64,000 nt of DNA from Polytrichum commune (GCA_950295325.1 OX485804.1:55738001-55802000), one strand, 5' to 3'; numbered from the stretch's first letter, positions 12,721 through 24,807 are shown. The notes: a model not told the origin generated them from the letters alone. A program made the numbers and translations.

Positions 12721-12992
12721 ATATCAAAAACGAAAGAATCCAAACCGAAGAAGTCGGCACTTCACAAACAAATTTATGAGGCAGAGCGCACTATTACTCT
12801 ATTAGAGGAGGATGCGCCAGAACAGCCGTTGATATCGTTGCGAAGAGGAAAGATAAGCACTTTATCGGTTCATCATAATGCATGTAAAGCATATTTATGC
12901 TTGTTTCCATAATTGTAGCAATAAATCCCTATCCTTTGTTGTGAAGTCCTTCATTACTCCTGCATGATTTCTGTTTTTTATATCATGTGCAG

Positions 12993-13970
12993 GAGCTGAA
13001 GACGTTAGAACTAGTACAGTGGGCAGTAAAAAGACGTCCTTCTCACTCCACCCCCGAGTTCAGGGTTCCAAAGCGCGTGACCCAAGGTTTGCCACGCCCC
13101 ACGAGTGCACCCGCCGTGAAGATGTCGCATACATCATGGCCCGACAATTCAATGGAGCATGATTTCTATGAAGAGGAACCTCCACTGGACGATGTGGCGA
13201 TTCCATCTTCAAATATCGATGATCGTGCTCGTGATTCAGAAGGTGGTGAGGACGAGGATGCAGCCATGTCACTGGACCTGGAGATCAAGAAATTGGAGTT
13301 GCAGAAGTTGGAGTTGTTAAGTTTACAACGTCGACGACAAGGTGGACAACACGCACATGCACAATACTTTGGAGGCAGTGCGCAGCATGGGCATGGACAT
13401 GGAAGCGATAGGCTGGAGTGAGACACGGTGATGCGGAAGGAGGACTCAGAGCTACGCAGTCGCAGACGAAAGATAGAGCTGCAGCAGCAAATGACAGTTC
13501 GGGAAAAAGAGCACCGTGGCAAGAAGAGGTACAGAGTGGAGGTTGACATGAAGGGCCATCCCTGCGGTCAAAACAAACCATTGTGGATGACGTGCCTGCG
13601 GGGCCATGCCCAGGATGTGGACTTCAGCGTCGACAATTACCACAGGCACAACACAACGATGTTGCTTTCCATCAAGCAACGTGTCGACAACACCTTTGAT
13701 TACGAAGGGGGACTTGGGCGAGTCACCGAGGAAGCCTTCCACTCGTTGTTGAAGAACCAGCTGAAGACTAAGAGAAATCAGCTGAAGAAGGCATTACTAG
13801 CTGGGAGGACGAAGCCTAAGCATATTCGTCAAGACCATTGGGTGAGCCTCTCAAAGTTGATTGTGGAAGAAAGGAAGATAAAGGAGGTGGAGAAGCTAAA
13901 AGAGAACCGGACACAATTGAAGAGGCCATCGATATCGGCTCGGGACTCAGATGAGATTGCAGAAAATCTG
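12993..13970 (+). pseudogene. TnpA-like (Ptta/En-Spm, Transposase_24) exon with an in-frame stop
   Basis: After an acceptor (CATGTGCAG, 12984-12992) the frame gives an acidic linker, a charged leucine-rich helix (LEIKKLELQKLELLSLQRRR) and a His/Gly-rich stretch, then TGA at 13419-13421. The same frame goes on directly (RKEDSELRSRRRKIELQQQ) into a Transposase_24-like domain: VDMKGHPCGQN, FDYEGGLGRVTEEAFHSLL, RQDHWVSLSKLIVEERK, KENRTQL. A donor GTAAGT follows at 13971. A further coding-looking exon may precede it at about 12720-12900. Such proteins bind the subterminal repeats of their own element. Confidence 0.6.
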
Positions 13971-14076
13971 GTAAGTTTTGGACCACCAGCCATTGTTTGA
14001 GGCAGTCAATGTTACATTCATTTTTCATGATAGGATTCAATGATCCACTTTGCAAGGGAAAACTATGTTGGTGCAG

Positions 14077-14450
14077 GCCATTGAATTGGAGAAGACTCTA
14101 ACACGGCAAGAACTTGACTTGTCCATGCGAAAGGAAAGGGAGGCTGTAACTAGGAAGGCAGGTGGCAGCCATGTCTCATCCATGTCTCCAGGAGGAACCA
14201 GATTTGATCGCATCTCGCCGTCCAGCATGCATTTGAAAATGGTGCCGGATAGAGACATACACAAACGCATGGATGGGTTAGAGGAGAGCATGAAGTTGAT
14301 ATTAGCTGCCTTGAAGATTCCACAAGAAGACGTCATACCTCCTCCAAATGTACAGCTGGAAGCCGTAGCTGCAAACAGCTCAGGAGATAACCTGGACAAA
14401 AATAACATTGTCACTGAATCTGGAAGTGATAGCGGAGGGGAGAAAATGAA
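14077..14450 (+). pseudogene. TnpA-like gene, next exon
   Basis: After acceptor TTGGTGCAG (ends 14076) the frame reads AIELEKTLTRQELDLSMRKE, a coiled-coil-like charged region, then DRDIHKRMDGLEESMKLILA and an acidic stretch. It keeps phase with the exon ending at 13970. The end of this exon is uncertain; the open frame runs on to 14526 but loses coding character after about 14450. Confidence 0.5.
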
Positions 14451-14529
14451 GATTTTTTTGGTTGTCCAACTTTTTTGGTTTTCCATAGTCATTTCAGATT
14501 TAAGTGTGAATAGGGTAGGACAATAGCCT

Positions 14530-16560
14530 GATAATATCAAACTAGAACGCAAATGTTAGGCTATTATCTCGAGATATCAGAAACTCTTGATATGTAGGGC
14601 TATGGTATGATTTGAGGGAGTGCAATCCCTGGACTCTCGTAGGAAAAGCATATAGCCTGACCTTGATTTGAGAGAGGGACCACTCTCTTCTTTGGCGAAC
14701 CAAATTGATATTTTGATTGATCGGCCATTGTGCCAATATATGAATTCATTTCGGCCATCGAGCCATTGTCTATTATCTTGAGTGAGAATTGTGTCCAGAG
14801 TTATTTGGATTTGTTTTACAATGTCCATGATCTGATGTTTGAGTGATCAGAACCTTTTAAGGTTTCTTTGAATTTGTATGGCAAGGGTCCATTGTCTGTT
14901 GTGAGAACAGCAAGTGTTAAAGAGGCGTTGAATCCTCGTTGTTTATGTTTTGAGAGAACTTCCAATTGCCTGTTATTCAACTGTGTACTCGAAGTAATAA
15001 TAATTGGAAGTCTATTGACTGTTTGTGTAGTCAGTTGAGACTGAAAGTTGAGAGGTTGATCGGGAGTGATTCCTGATTCAATTACCTGGGAGAAATTCTT
15101 GTGTCTATCATCTGAAGCAGAAATTGGTTTGTTGGATACCATCAATCTTGCAGGAAAGAGCTAAGTCAAATTCCAGGGTTAATGTGTGAGTGAAATTAAT
15201 GAGTTGAGTTGCAAAGTGAAATCAGAAGTTGCTCATAATTGGGGGCCATCGCTTCGATATTGGGAATTTGTTGTGCTGGATTTACCTTCGTATGGGCAGT
15301 AAGTTCGGAAGATTGAGAGCCTTGGGAAACTGATACAGTGACTAGAGAGATTCCGGAAACCAGAATTCCCTGCATGTTCTAATTGATTTCACTCATATTA
15401 TGTGCTGCTAAGTGAAAGCAGAGATTGTGAGAGGCCATCACTGTAATTGTTATAGTCTGATGAGAGAGAGAGTTTCGTGAAGAGTATAAATTCGCCTGAT
15501 TTCCGGAGAGTTCGTGCCGGTAGATGAAGCAGTCGTGAGTACACCCGTGACCCGATTTCCTTGGTGATTTCTGAGTAATTGAGTCTGAAACCATAGTCTG
15601 AGAGAGATTTCACTTATTGGAGATTGATAAGGAAGTGGCAGGTGCTGATTCTTCCAAGTACAGAGACGAATTTGAGCATCGGTGAGAAGTCCATAGGCTT
15701 GAAGGGATTTACTTTGGTGTTGATTAACCTGTGGAAAAGGAGCGGCCACTGTAGCAGCCACGTTGTGTCTCTTGGCGGACTGCTGTGGAGCCGAAAGGAC
15801 GGAAGAACCAGTCCATTGCCTGAAGAGTCTTCTGGAGCCAGGAGTGATCCAGCCGAACCTCAATAGACTTAACCTTTACAGGACGGTAACTTCTGTGTTG
15901 AGTTAATTGACAAATAAATTAATATTAATCACCTAACTCTCATAAGGATAATCAAATGATTAATTATTGAATTCCATTATGAATTATTCACTTGAGATTA
16001 AGAGTGATATCAAAGAGTGATGTTGCAAGCAACAGGGCAATAAGCTTATCTTTTGTGGTGGCAAGGTAAGTAACCAAAGACAATTGTCGGACTGCCACAT
16101 TAAATGAATGATTTAATTAATGAATACTGTAAAACCTTGTAAGGATTACCGACTGACATTTCATTTTACACTAAAAGGATTAATGGAGGAAAAGACCATG
16201 GGTTTTTCCAGAGGGCCTTCGCCTCTGGAATTAGACAACAAATTGGTACTACAAATACATGACAATTGACTATGGCTGTGCCTATGCTTGTGCACCGCAC
16301 TAATGTTTACATTAAATGAACCCACTGCCAGACTATTGTTTGGGGAATTAGATGAGTGAGGTGAGTGATTGTTGTCATTGCATGTACTGCTATTGAGAGA
16401 TACATTAACTTTTATTACACCTTTCTCATCTAAATGTTAATTCCAAATCTGAAATGAAGTGTAATAAACCAATCATTTACCTAATCAATCCTATTTGAGA
16501 CACCTAGTTATCATTACAATCACCTTTTAAGTCTTCCCTGAGTGATTCCCTGGGTTTTAT
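14530..16560. other. 2-kb insertion or long intron in the TnpA-like gene
   Basis: This block interrupts the TnpA-like exons. It has no convincing ORF of its own (the 137-aa minus frame at 15450-15863 shows no motif). The composition, rich in GAG/TTGA words and then AT-rich after 15890, would fit a retroelement LTR or UTR, but I could not find a matching second LTR. Confidence 0.35.
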
Positions 16561-16901
16561 TTGTAGCCAGAAAACTAACGGACAGAGAAGGGTACCACCA
16601 GTGAGTAGAGGAGGAAAGACAAGGGGTCGTTGGACGAGGGGGAGCAGAGCCGGTCAGAGAAGGGATCCCCTGTTGTTGAGCAGAGGAAGACACGGGGACA
16701 AGCTGTGAAACATAAGCAATCAAGTAATCATGCTGTCGTGGCAATAGATAGGAAAGAAGACAAAATGGGGGCTTACCAGGAGAAGAGCACATCAAAGATA
16801 AGGGGACCGAATGCACTGCACATTTGGTGTTTTTTAAACGGTTTGAATAGTCTTACTGGCAGTCCTCATTCCCTTCTTTACAAGTGTTTGTGTTATTGCA
16901 G

Positions 16902-17225
16902 ATAAGTGGACAAAAGGATGAAGGTTCATCGACCTCGAAATTTTGCAAAAGTGATGTTGTGGAGATCATGGGTGTTGCAGATGGGGAAGAAGAAGAGGTG
17001 GCTGGTATTGGCAAAGTGGTTAACTTGGAAGGGGGCAAATTGCATGGGGTCACCATTCCAGAAGGGTGTGTCTCCATGGAGGTGCAGAAGAGCAACCTCG
17101 ACGAGTACCTTCTCTATTGCAGCGTAGATTTGGACGACCCTCCCATCACGAAGATGGGACAAGCAGTAGGGAGCTTTATATTGTGGCCCATCCAATTCCT
17201 AAAGCATCCATGTGCACTTAATTAG
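16902..17225 (+). pseudogene. TnpA-like gene, C-terminal exon
   Basis: Begins after acceptor TTATTGCAG and reads GVADGEEEEVAGIGKVVNLE, then GKLHGVTIPEGCVSMEVQ, ending with MGQAVGSFILWPIQFL. The G-x-x-HG...P and final QAVGSFILWP block match the C-terminal domain (DUF8039-like) often fused to plant CACTA accessory proteins. A charged exon likely precedes it at about 16560-16815 (RKTRGQAVKHKQSSNHAVVA). Confidence 0.55.
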
Positions 17226-17279
17226 GCTAAAATAGGACACTATTCAATTTGGTTAGAACAATATGGATATTAGAGCTTG

Positions 17280-18180
17280 ACGTTGATTGTAGTGATCGAT
17301 TTCTATGAGCGGACTATATGTAGTCATTTAGTGTTTAGTGAACTTTTTGGATCTGATGAGTATGTTATGTGACCCAAGCTGACTATATGTAGTCATTAGC
17401 TCTAGTCACATGCTTGAAAGCAATGACTATGACTACATAAACAAATGTTGACTTTTCGCAATTTTCCTCAACGGTGTTCTCATATATCACATCCATATCG
17501 GCATATCGTTGGGCGTGATCTTCAATGTATCTAAAGTTTTGACTACAGTTTCACATACAAAGTAGTAACGTAACTGGAAATGATGACTACCAGTAATCAG
17601 GAAGCATACGCAAATTTTTAAGTGCATGACTATGAGTAGTCGTTTTTCTAGAATAAAAACCGTGGAGAATTAGTCAGAAACCAATATTGTATTTTTAAAT
17701 GTGACTAATTGTAGTCCCCCGGCACTACTGGATATAGTCACAACATCTCGAATGTTTACCAATACATGTGAATGGCTGACGAGCCTTAAGAATATAAAAA
17801 ATGAAAGAATGACTAATTATAGTCATCACGGTCATATTCTGCAACCACTGGCAGTCATGTTATGAGAACCCTAAATCATGACATTTTAGTCATTGAGTTA
17901 AAGAAGCTGACTAAATGCAGTCAAATAACTATGACTAATCCGAGTCACATATTCATGACTAGCAATAGTTACATTTCACGGGCTGCCCAGAATCGAGAAG
18001 CCAAAAATCTTTTGGGAACGCGCCATTGGGAACGTATGCCCGCAGATATGATTGTAGTCATATTTCAAAATATGATTTGTCCGTTATGACTGGGTTGATG
18101 ACTAAAATGGGTAGTAGTCATAAGGTCATTTTATGCCCGTTTTCAGTCACAAAACCCAGTCATATTTAGACTGTTTTCCT
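17280..18180. repeat. subterminal motif cluster of TGACTA / TAGTCA
   Basis: Over about 900 bp the hexamers TGACTA and TAGTCA occur again and again, often paired head to head with 2-6 bases between them (for example GACTATATGTAGTC twice, TGACTAATTGTAGTC, TGACTAATTATAGTCA, TGACTAAATGCAGTC). Pairs are about 40-80 bp apart. Arrays of inverted short motifs at element ends are how CACTA transposases recognise their own DNA. Confidence 0.75.
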
Positions 18181-18185
18181 AGTAG

Positions 18186-18959
18186 CACGTGCTTGATTGA
18201 ATGAAATTTCAATATTGTTTCTCCCTTGAAAGACCGGTCTTCTCTCATTTAAATGGTGTATAGAACTATGGGCGAATAGGATATGCAACATCTCCAATAA
18301 GCTTATATGGTAAAAATGTTTCACTCATAGTTTTTTTTCCAATTTCTGATTTTAAAAATAGGACACAATCATGTATACTACCAGTCCACCCAAAATCATA
18401 ATCCCAAAATTTGCATTGAGAATCCCACTACGCCTTGAAGTAAAACCGAATAAAATCCCTTCCTACATTAATATGAAGCATGATCTATACTAGGAGCTAT
18501 GATTGGAATGTAACTGCCATCTATTGCCCCTATAATGTATGGAATTCCATGCAAACTCTCAAATTCTAAAGCTATTTGCTTCATTCTTGACAATGTTGGT
18601 TTGGGAAAAACCAAAGGCCTCAAAATACTTTGAATACCCTCACATACTTCTCTCACTATGATTGAAGCACTTGACTTTGAAATACCATACAAATCGGCAA
18701 GTGTATGCAAATTATCACCGGTTGCCAATCGATGCAATGTCAAAGAAATTCTACACTCTATTGGAATACAAAGTCTTAATTTTGTATCTTTCTTGCTCAA
18801 CATGGGTCCAAGCAAATGACATAAATAAATAAAAATAGGCTTACTCACCCGTACACGATCTTTGAACATTTTTGCATTATATGATCTAAGAAGAAATTGT
18901 GACACATATCCACTTGGCCGGTCAAATTTCCACACCACCCTCTCCTTGCTCCCAAGCAA
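18186..18959 (-). pseudogene. PIF/Harbinger transposase, N-terminal and catalytic fragment
   Basis: The open part (18468-18959) reads KFDRPSGYVSQFLLRSYNAK, an HTH-like block HTLADLYGISKSSASIIV, and GIPYIIGAIDGSYIPI with the first catalytic Asp. Beyond a TAA at 18468-18470 the homology continues as CRKGFYSVLLQGVV, then after a one-base shift FWDYDFGWTGSIHDC (second Asp) and LPYKLIGDAAYPIRP*FYTPF with stops replacing tryptophans, ending FIQSST next to the CACTA-like insert. The protein is therefore dead by at least two shifts or stops in addition to the insertion. Intact relatives are nuclear DDE transposases that make TTA/TAA target duplications. Confidence 0.85.
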
Positions 18960-19299
18960 AAAAATGTTATCATCATAATTGAAGCATTATGGTGATACAT
19001 GATGGTTTTTTGAATCGCCATAGATGAAACGATAAAATACTTCAAAACCATAAAGTTCATAAGAGATCACAAAATCTCTCTTTTTCAATTATCCATGATT
19101 GAAGATCAAAGATAAGAAGAGAGAAATTGATGAGGATGATTAAGAGGAGAGCATGTCTTAAATAATACCAAAGAGTAGTGTTTTGTCCAATGTGTATGGG
19201 TTTTCCCCTCTTCATTCTTAAACACCCAAGGAGACATTTATATCCTACATGGGCCAAACTTGACAATTGGCAATTTGGCAATTTTCATTATCTTTTGAA

Positions 19300-20220
19300 T
19301 AAAATTGAACATTATATTACACAATTCTTATGAACATAATTCTTGTTGAAATCTTTTGATACAATGTGAATGTAGAGAATTATGGTTTTTTATCACAAAA
19401 AATCTTCACCATTAGGTGAACTTCTCTTCACCGGTGGACTTCTCCGGCGGACTTCTCCTCTAGGTGTTTAGACTTCAACCGGTCAAGACTCCTTAAGAAA
19501 TATTTTATTGCCTTTAATTCTTCTCCGGCACATCCACCATTTGCCTCATATAACCATGTCTTGGCCAAGCATTCTTGACCGACCGGAGGCCTTCTCCACC
19601 GTAGTGTAAACCGGCCCTCAGTAACGTGTTCGTTCCGGATGGTGTGTCGGTATTGACACATTGCTCTGAGTTACACCTTTACAAGTTTGCCTAGCTAGTA
19701 GGGAAACAGCAGCAGGCTGCTCTCTAAAACTAAGTGATGAGGAAGGCCGTACATACGTGGGCCTGGAGACACCACGACACAGATGTCAAACACTCTGAAC
19801 GAGGAATAAATTTAGAATGTCTTGAGAGTTATTATTGTTGTGGGGAGGTGCCCCTGCGCCCCTGCAGCAAGCAGCACTGATGTAAGAGAGAGCGAGAGAA
19901 AGCGGCTTCACATTGAATGAGCTCGAAAGGTGGCCCAGCCCAGAGTGTAGTATATATAAGCTTAGAGAGAGATATCACATTGTCATGCAAGTCGCGCATC
20001 ATTCATCATTCAATTCCAGCACCCCCACGAGGAGGCAATTTAATTACGACCGCCTGCTGGTTGCACCGCGAAGAGGCTGAGTGCCACGTCCCTCCAAGGA
20101 ACTTATATCAGCTCCTCCTGCTGCTGGCCCCACTTGCAAGAGCACAAAACAACTGGCAGGGTTTATCGTTGGGTTTCAACTTTCAAGGACCGGCCGGCAC
20201 TCGGGAAGGGATCATGGGTT
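19300..20220. other. no supported gene; GC-richer patch with a TATA-like motif
   Basis: A GC-richer stretch (19420-20220) contains GTATATATAAGC at about 19949 on the plus strand and a 121-aa open frame (19917-20282) that runs into the foldback element. A gene truncated by that insertion is possible, but I recognise no domain. Confidence 0.3.
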
Positions 20221-20246
20221 CCAGTGATCGGGGAGATTTTAGGGCC

Positions 20247-20694
20247 AATGATCGGGGAGAACCGGCAGTTAGTTACAAATGAACCGGTTGAGCTTGAGAA
20301 ATAACTGGTTGAAGTTCATCAAGACTGCAGGAAAATTACCGATCATTTTAGAGGAATTTATAGAAGAATATACCCCAATTTAATAAAGGAAAACCGGAGG
20401 ATGTCAACATGTAAGCGGTTGGACTTGCAAACACCAGGATATCTCAACCGATTATGCCCAAAAATCTCCCTGATCACTGTTTAGGGCATAATCGGTTGAG
20501 ATCCTAGTGTTCGCAAGTCCAACCGGTTACACGTTGATATCCTTCGGTTTTCCTTTATTAAATCGGGGTATATTCGTCTATAAATTCCTCTACAGTGATC
20601 AGTAATTCTCCTGCAGTCTTGATGAACTTCAACCGGTTAGTTCTCAAACTCAACCGGTTCATCTGTAACTTACTGTCGGTTCTCCCCGATCATT
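20247..20694. mobile_element. foldback (hairpin) element, about 212-bp arms
   Basis: The arms 20247-20459 and 20484-20694 are reverse complements with only scattered mismatches, around a 24-bp loop. Landmarks: AATGATCGGGGAGAACCG at the left outer end, CCCCGATCATT at the right, and ATTATGCCC...GGGCATAAT flanking the loop. The arms contain several AACCGGTT palindromes. There is no ORF of its own. Related fragments occur at 440-660 and 29322-29360. Such a palindrome would extrude as a cruciform and, if transcribed, give a long hairpin RNA. Confidence 0.9.
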
Positions 20695-21184
20695 GATCAT
20701 GAAGGTATGAGATCCGTCAACCACTGTACCTTATCATTCGTTTTCTCTTTGTGTCATTCCTTTACTTTATCTTGTTTTAAAACACGAGAATTATAAGTTG
20801 CAATGGGTTGATGTTGTTAGTTTTATGATAATCATGTGGCTTTCTTACATGTTGTACATTCTGCATATGCCAATTTGTCAGTTAGAAATTTGTCCCTGAG
20901 CATGCATTTAAAAATAAATTTAAAATTTAAAATTTAAAAAAAACTCAGTCATGTTTTAAAACAGATTTGAGGATTTACAAATTGCATCGTGTGTACTATT
21001 GAGCCTTGTGAAACATTTCAATCTGATGATTACTCTTCCAAAGGGTACCAAAATGTTAACATGTGTTACCGAAGTTCCTAACACTACAGTTATTTTTAAA
21101 AACCCGTTACAAATAGGTATCGCAAAGACAATGCATGAATGCCTAGATATAGCAAACACAACGGTACTTAGCCGAAGAGCTATG

Positions 21185-21515
21185 TTCATGGGTCCAACAA
21201 TAGATTCGAGAATAAAGACTCCGGATGTTGGAATCCTAGTGCTTCACATTAAAATTGAAGTGAGGGCAGCTGAACACAACTCATTAGCTAAATAATGTTA
21301 TGTAACTTCCAGTAACCCGATTCTCTATGATTCCAATTGAAGAGCTAAAAAAAGTCTCATTGGGTGGGATACTGAAAGCCTGGTGGCAACATGCATAACA
21401 TTACTCAGCTAATGAGTTGTGTTCAACTACCCTGACTTCAAATTCCGTCTGGAACATTAAGATTATGACATCCATAAGCTTTATTCTCGGATCTATCGTG
21501 GGGCCCATGAACTCA
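21185..21515. repeat. inverted repeat, about 115-bp arms
   Basis: The left arm 21185-21300 (GAGAATAAAGACTCCGGATG ... ACACAACTCATTAGCTAAAT) is inverted at 21400-21515, with about 100 bp between. The arms differ by roughly 15-20 percent, so this is an older MITE or foldback copy. No gene is visible in 20700-21180 or 21520-21830. Confidence 0.7.
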
Positions 21516-21836
21516 ACTCATCAACTCGGTGATGTTATGTGGCACAAGCAAACACCAGAAAGTTCAACTAATTGGCAACTGAAGAATTTTAAATGTTAAA
21601 AGAGGAGCTGCGGCCTGTTAGGTATCATATGAAATCACATTATTGTGAACAAGGGCAAGGATGTAATCCAAGAAGTGTCAAACAAAACACTTCCCATCAT
21701 CCCAAGTTGTTACTGCAAAGCATTTGGGGTTCAGAGATCTGCAGCAATTCGGCACCAGTATGAATAAATGCAACTGCTGCATGTGCTGCGAGTGCCTCAT
21801 GTGCCCAATAGAGTTATTTGTAACGTAAAGAAGATG

Positions 21837-22040
21837 AACCCATGGGTTTAGTCCCAAACCTTGAGTTTATGAGAATTAACACAAAGTCAACCAAGTTTTC
21901 TTGATGCTTAAATTGTCATACACAAAGAGTGGTGCCGGGTGATGAAAAACTGGTTTTCTAGCTTGTCCTAGTAGGATGGGTGGGCCAAGGCAGCCTATGT
22001 TGCACGGGTTGATCCAAGATTTAAGAGAGCGGGTCGCATG
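21837..22040 (+). repeat. dispersed repeat family B, copy 1
   Basis: Shares blocks TTTAGTCCCAAACC, TTTATGAGAATTAA, ACACAAAGTCA, CCAAGTTTTCTT and TTTAGCTTGTCCTA (or close variants) in the same order with 48300-48515 on the same strand. It is followed by a G homopolymer at 22049. No coding capacity; it may be SINE-like. Confidence 0.7.
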
Positions 22041-23164
22041 TACACTAAGGGGGGGGGGGTAGTCATTGGTTGGAGTAGCAATATACGTGTGAACAAATGA
22101 TAGGGTATTTTTAAAACATGGGGACAAAAAATTATAAATGGACTTAAGAGTAATATAGGGTATCGAAAATGGCATTGGACATCTTTAAAGTACTATAGGA
22201 TATGGAATAATAGGTAATTTGGAATTATAAGTAATGCAAGCCATTTTTTTATTAACCCAAAGTAGAAAATTTCATAATGATAGCATGTGAAAAAAAGAAG
22301 AGAATTGAAAGTAATACCCCCCCTATAAAATAGTGGTTGTTCGCACCTATATCCTTAACTATTTAACTTAATTTGTGTGGAATTGGGAGCAAGCACGTTC
22401 AAGTATACGAAAAAAATTGGAGTGAATATGGAACCTTCCTTTATATAGTAATAATTATAAAAAAAATGCATGTGTGCTTATTCTTTCAATGATTACCTAG
22501 CCTCTTCCCTAAAGGCCCCTCCTCCCATTTGTGCCCAGGGTGGACTCTTCATTGGAAACCTAAATGATGTGCATGGGTCACTTTGAAAATAAACCCCCTA
22601 CAAATGAGAAATTTCTAGAGAAAAACAAATGTATATCTACTAATTGTAGGCTATAAAAAGGACTCTTGTATTGATCGGTCAATTTTCAATTTAATGTGAT
22701 ACATGCCTCCACTACATATACAAAATGCAACATACAATACACTTTCACTTTCCAATGAGAAAGTCATTGAACATTTTTCCATCCCTATGATGTAGCTCGA
22801 CAATTGCATCAAACCTAGCACAATAACCTAGCCACAATTTGGATGGCAAACTCAAGGGAGCCAACGAACTCTCCAATAGCCTCCAATTTGTAAAATTCCA
22901 TAATCCAAATGCAAACCCTAAGAACAAGGGAAACCATTGGAGACTATTACCATATGACAACGATGGATGAAAACAAACATTGGATGAAACTAACACATCT
23001 ATTGTCAATTTTTTTTCTCTAAACCTTATGACCCCCTTTTGTACATCTATCTTTACACACACACACAAAGCTTTAGTGAGTTGTACATGTATTTTGGAAT
23101 TTCTATGTGGAATTGTTCAACCATTTATTGTCAGTCGTTGTAAGAATGCTTGTTAGAGTACGAT

Positions 23165-23317
23165 GTAGAGGACACTCTATTTTATCTTTACTAGTGCTGG
23201 AACGTAGTTTCCACGTGAGATACAAAACGTATATCAATCAATGCAAGCATGACACTTGGCAAAATCTGAAGAGAAGCTTTTAAATAAAATAAAATATTGG
23301 AATAGAGAGCCCTCTAC
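23165..23317. repeat. small MITE, family C copy 1
   Basis: Termini GTAGAGGACACTCTATTTTA and, inverted, GTAGAGGGCTCTCTATTCCA bound 153 bp. A relative sits at about 42155-42301 inside a PTH2 intron. The flanking stretches 22050-23160 and 23320-24800 hold no gene I can support. Confidence 0.65.
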
Positions 23318-24807
23318 ACTAACTTGCATGTTCCATAGAGTAGGTCTTGTTCCAAGTTGGTGGGAGTACACGAAAGGTCCAAAGCATGTACTTCATGTTC
23401 TCTTCATGTGATTGTTGAGTGCACCAAAAGTGTAATGAAGAAACACATTAATCCTATTCCAAATCCCGCATTCATAGTAAGGTGAGTGTCCCGTGAGTGC
23501 ACCTATATATCATGGATTGTGACATACTACGAACACCTTATTGTGTCGGTATATGATCACGTGATTGCCCCCCCTCCCCCCCAATTATAAATTGCACACT
23601 TCAAATGTTTTCCAAGGACAAGTTATAAACAAGGTCCGTTGACTAAATTGAAGCAAATTGAATGACCAATAAACACAATCTTCTAAAAGCAAGTGCATTG
23701 TTAACTACAATGGAGTCGCTCCCCCTAACAACACTTTGGAACACCATCTCACTCTCCTTTGTCTTGCAATTTGCCCAAAGAGGCACCTAGCATGCCTCAA
23801 TGGGCACTCAATATTGACTATAATCCACATGGTGGTCCGCCTACCTATCCCCACCAACCCATGCACAATCTACAAACAAGTGCACAAATACCTTGGACGG
23901 TTAGTTACATAAGATTAACACCTAATTAAAGGTCGAGAAAGGCTTCTTTTTGTTTAGGATCCTGACAACTATTTGTGCCCGTACATACTCTGAGGGAGTG
24001 GACTCATCATTGGAGACCAAAACCAAACCTTGGCTCATTTTAGAGATCAGTTTACATCAATAATCACTTACAATTGAACTCCATTTGAATCTCAAGCGAG
24101 TTATTAACGCCGTTTGTGACAGGTTATGATTAGTTGCAAAACTTTGGCCCATGTCAAAGACCACCCCCCTAGGTCTCTTCGCATAGGGTAGAGCGAATAA
24201 AAGACACCATGCATGTACCCTCCAGTGTTCAAGAGTGAAGTCTTCAATGCCCTTCAAACGTGATTTGGCCCTTCAAAATAAACCTCTCTCAAAACATCCC
24301 TTCAAAATGCAACCCCAAATTGAAAATGAAGACGTCACTTGAAACCCTCAATACAATATGCCCACCACAAGAATCAACAAGCTTAGGGCATTGTCACTAC
24401 AAGAAATGAAGTTTGATGGTTGATTCTCAATTCTGCACATTGTATTGAAAACGTGTACCATATGATTCATGCGCAAGTTTAATATGGATTATGTATTTCA
24501 TTTCTATATTCTTGGATTGACGTCTTGGATTTGAACCAACGCTTCACCTGAACGGCTGAAATTCGATAACCCTTCAAAATGAAATTCATACGAGGGCTTC
24601 AACCTTGAACACTTGTACCCGCCCTTTGCCCAAGGTGGAGTTACAAAGGACGGGAGACTGTCCACGAACAAGACACACTAAACTACAAGTCTCCTTGGTT
24701 GGTGGAACAGTCCCATAAATGTGAAAGGGCGGGGCTCCCCTTATTACTTTGGTCCTCTAAAAGCTGTAAGGAACTGCAGGCAGGCAAGCAGGAGGCCGCC
24801 TCCTCCA

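Larger units (their letters stand above)
12704..18185 (+). mobile_element. CACTA/En-Spm-like element inserted in the PIF/Harbinger transposase
   Basis: This block separates the two transposase halves. It carries a TnpA/Transposase_24-like gene on the plus strand (12993-17225) and, at 17280-18180, a dense cluster of short TGACTA/TAGTCA motifs typical of the subterminal repeats of CACTA elements. Its right end, read on the minus strand, is TACTAGGAAAACAGTC, close to the CACTACTAGAAAA-type terminus but with the first two bases changed. The left end does not show the matching terminus; instead it starts with a 36-bp word also found at 17775-17810, so the left end is rearranged or truncated. No TnpD/TNP2 (DDE) gene is seen, so the copy is non-autonomous. 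Confidence 0.65.

Noticed and set aside
7690-16560. A pair of LTRs formed by the odd-composition blocks 7690-9350 and 14530-16560
   Set aside because: Checked in both orientations for shared long words; only short common words were found, so no LTR pair is claimed.
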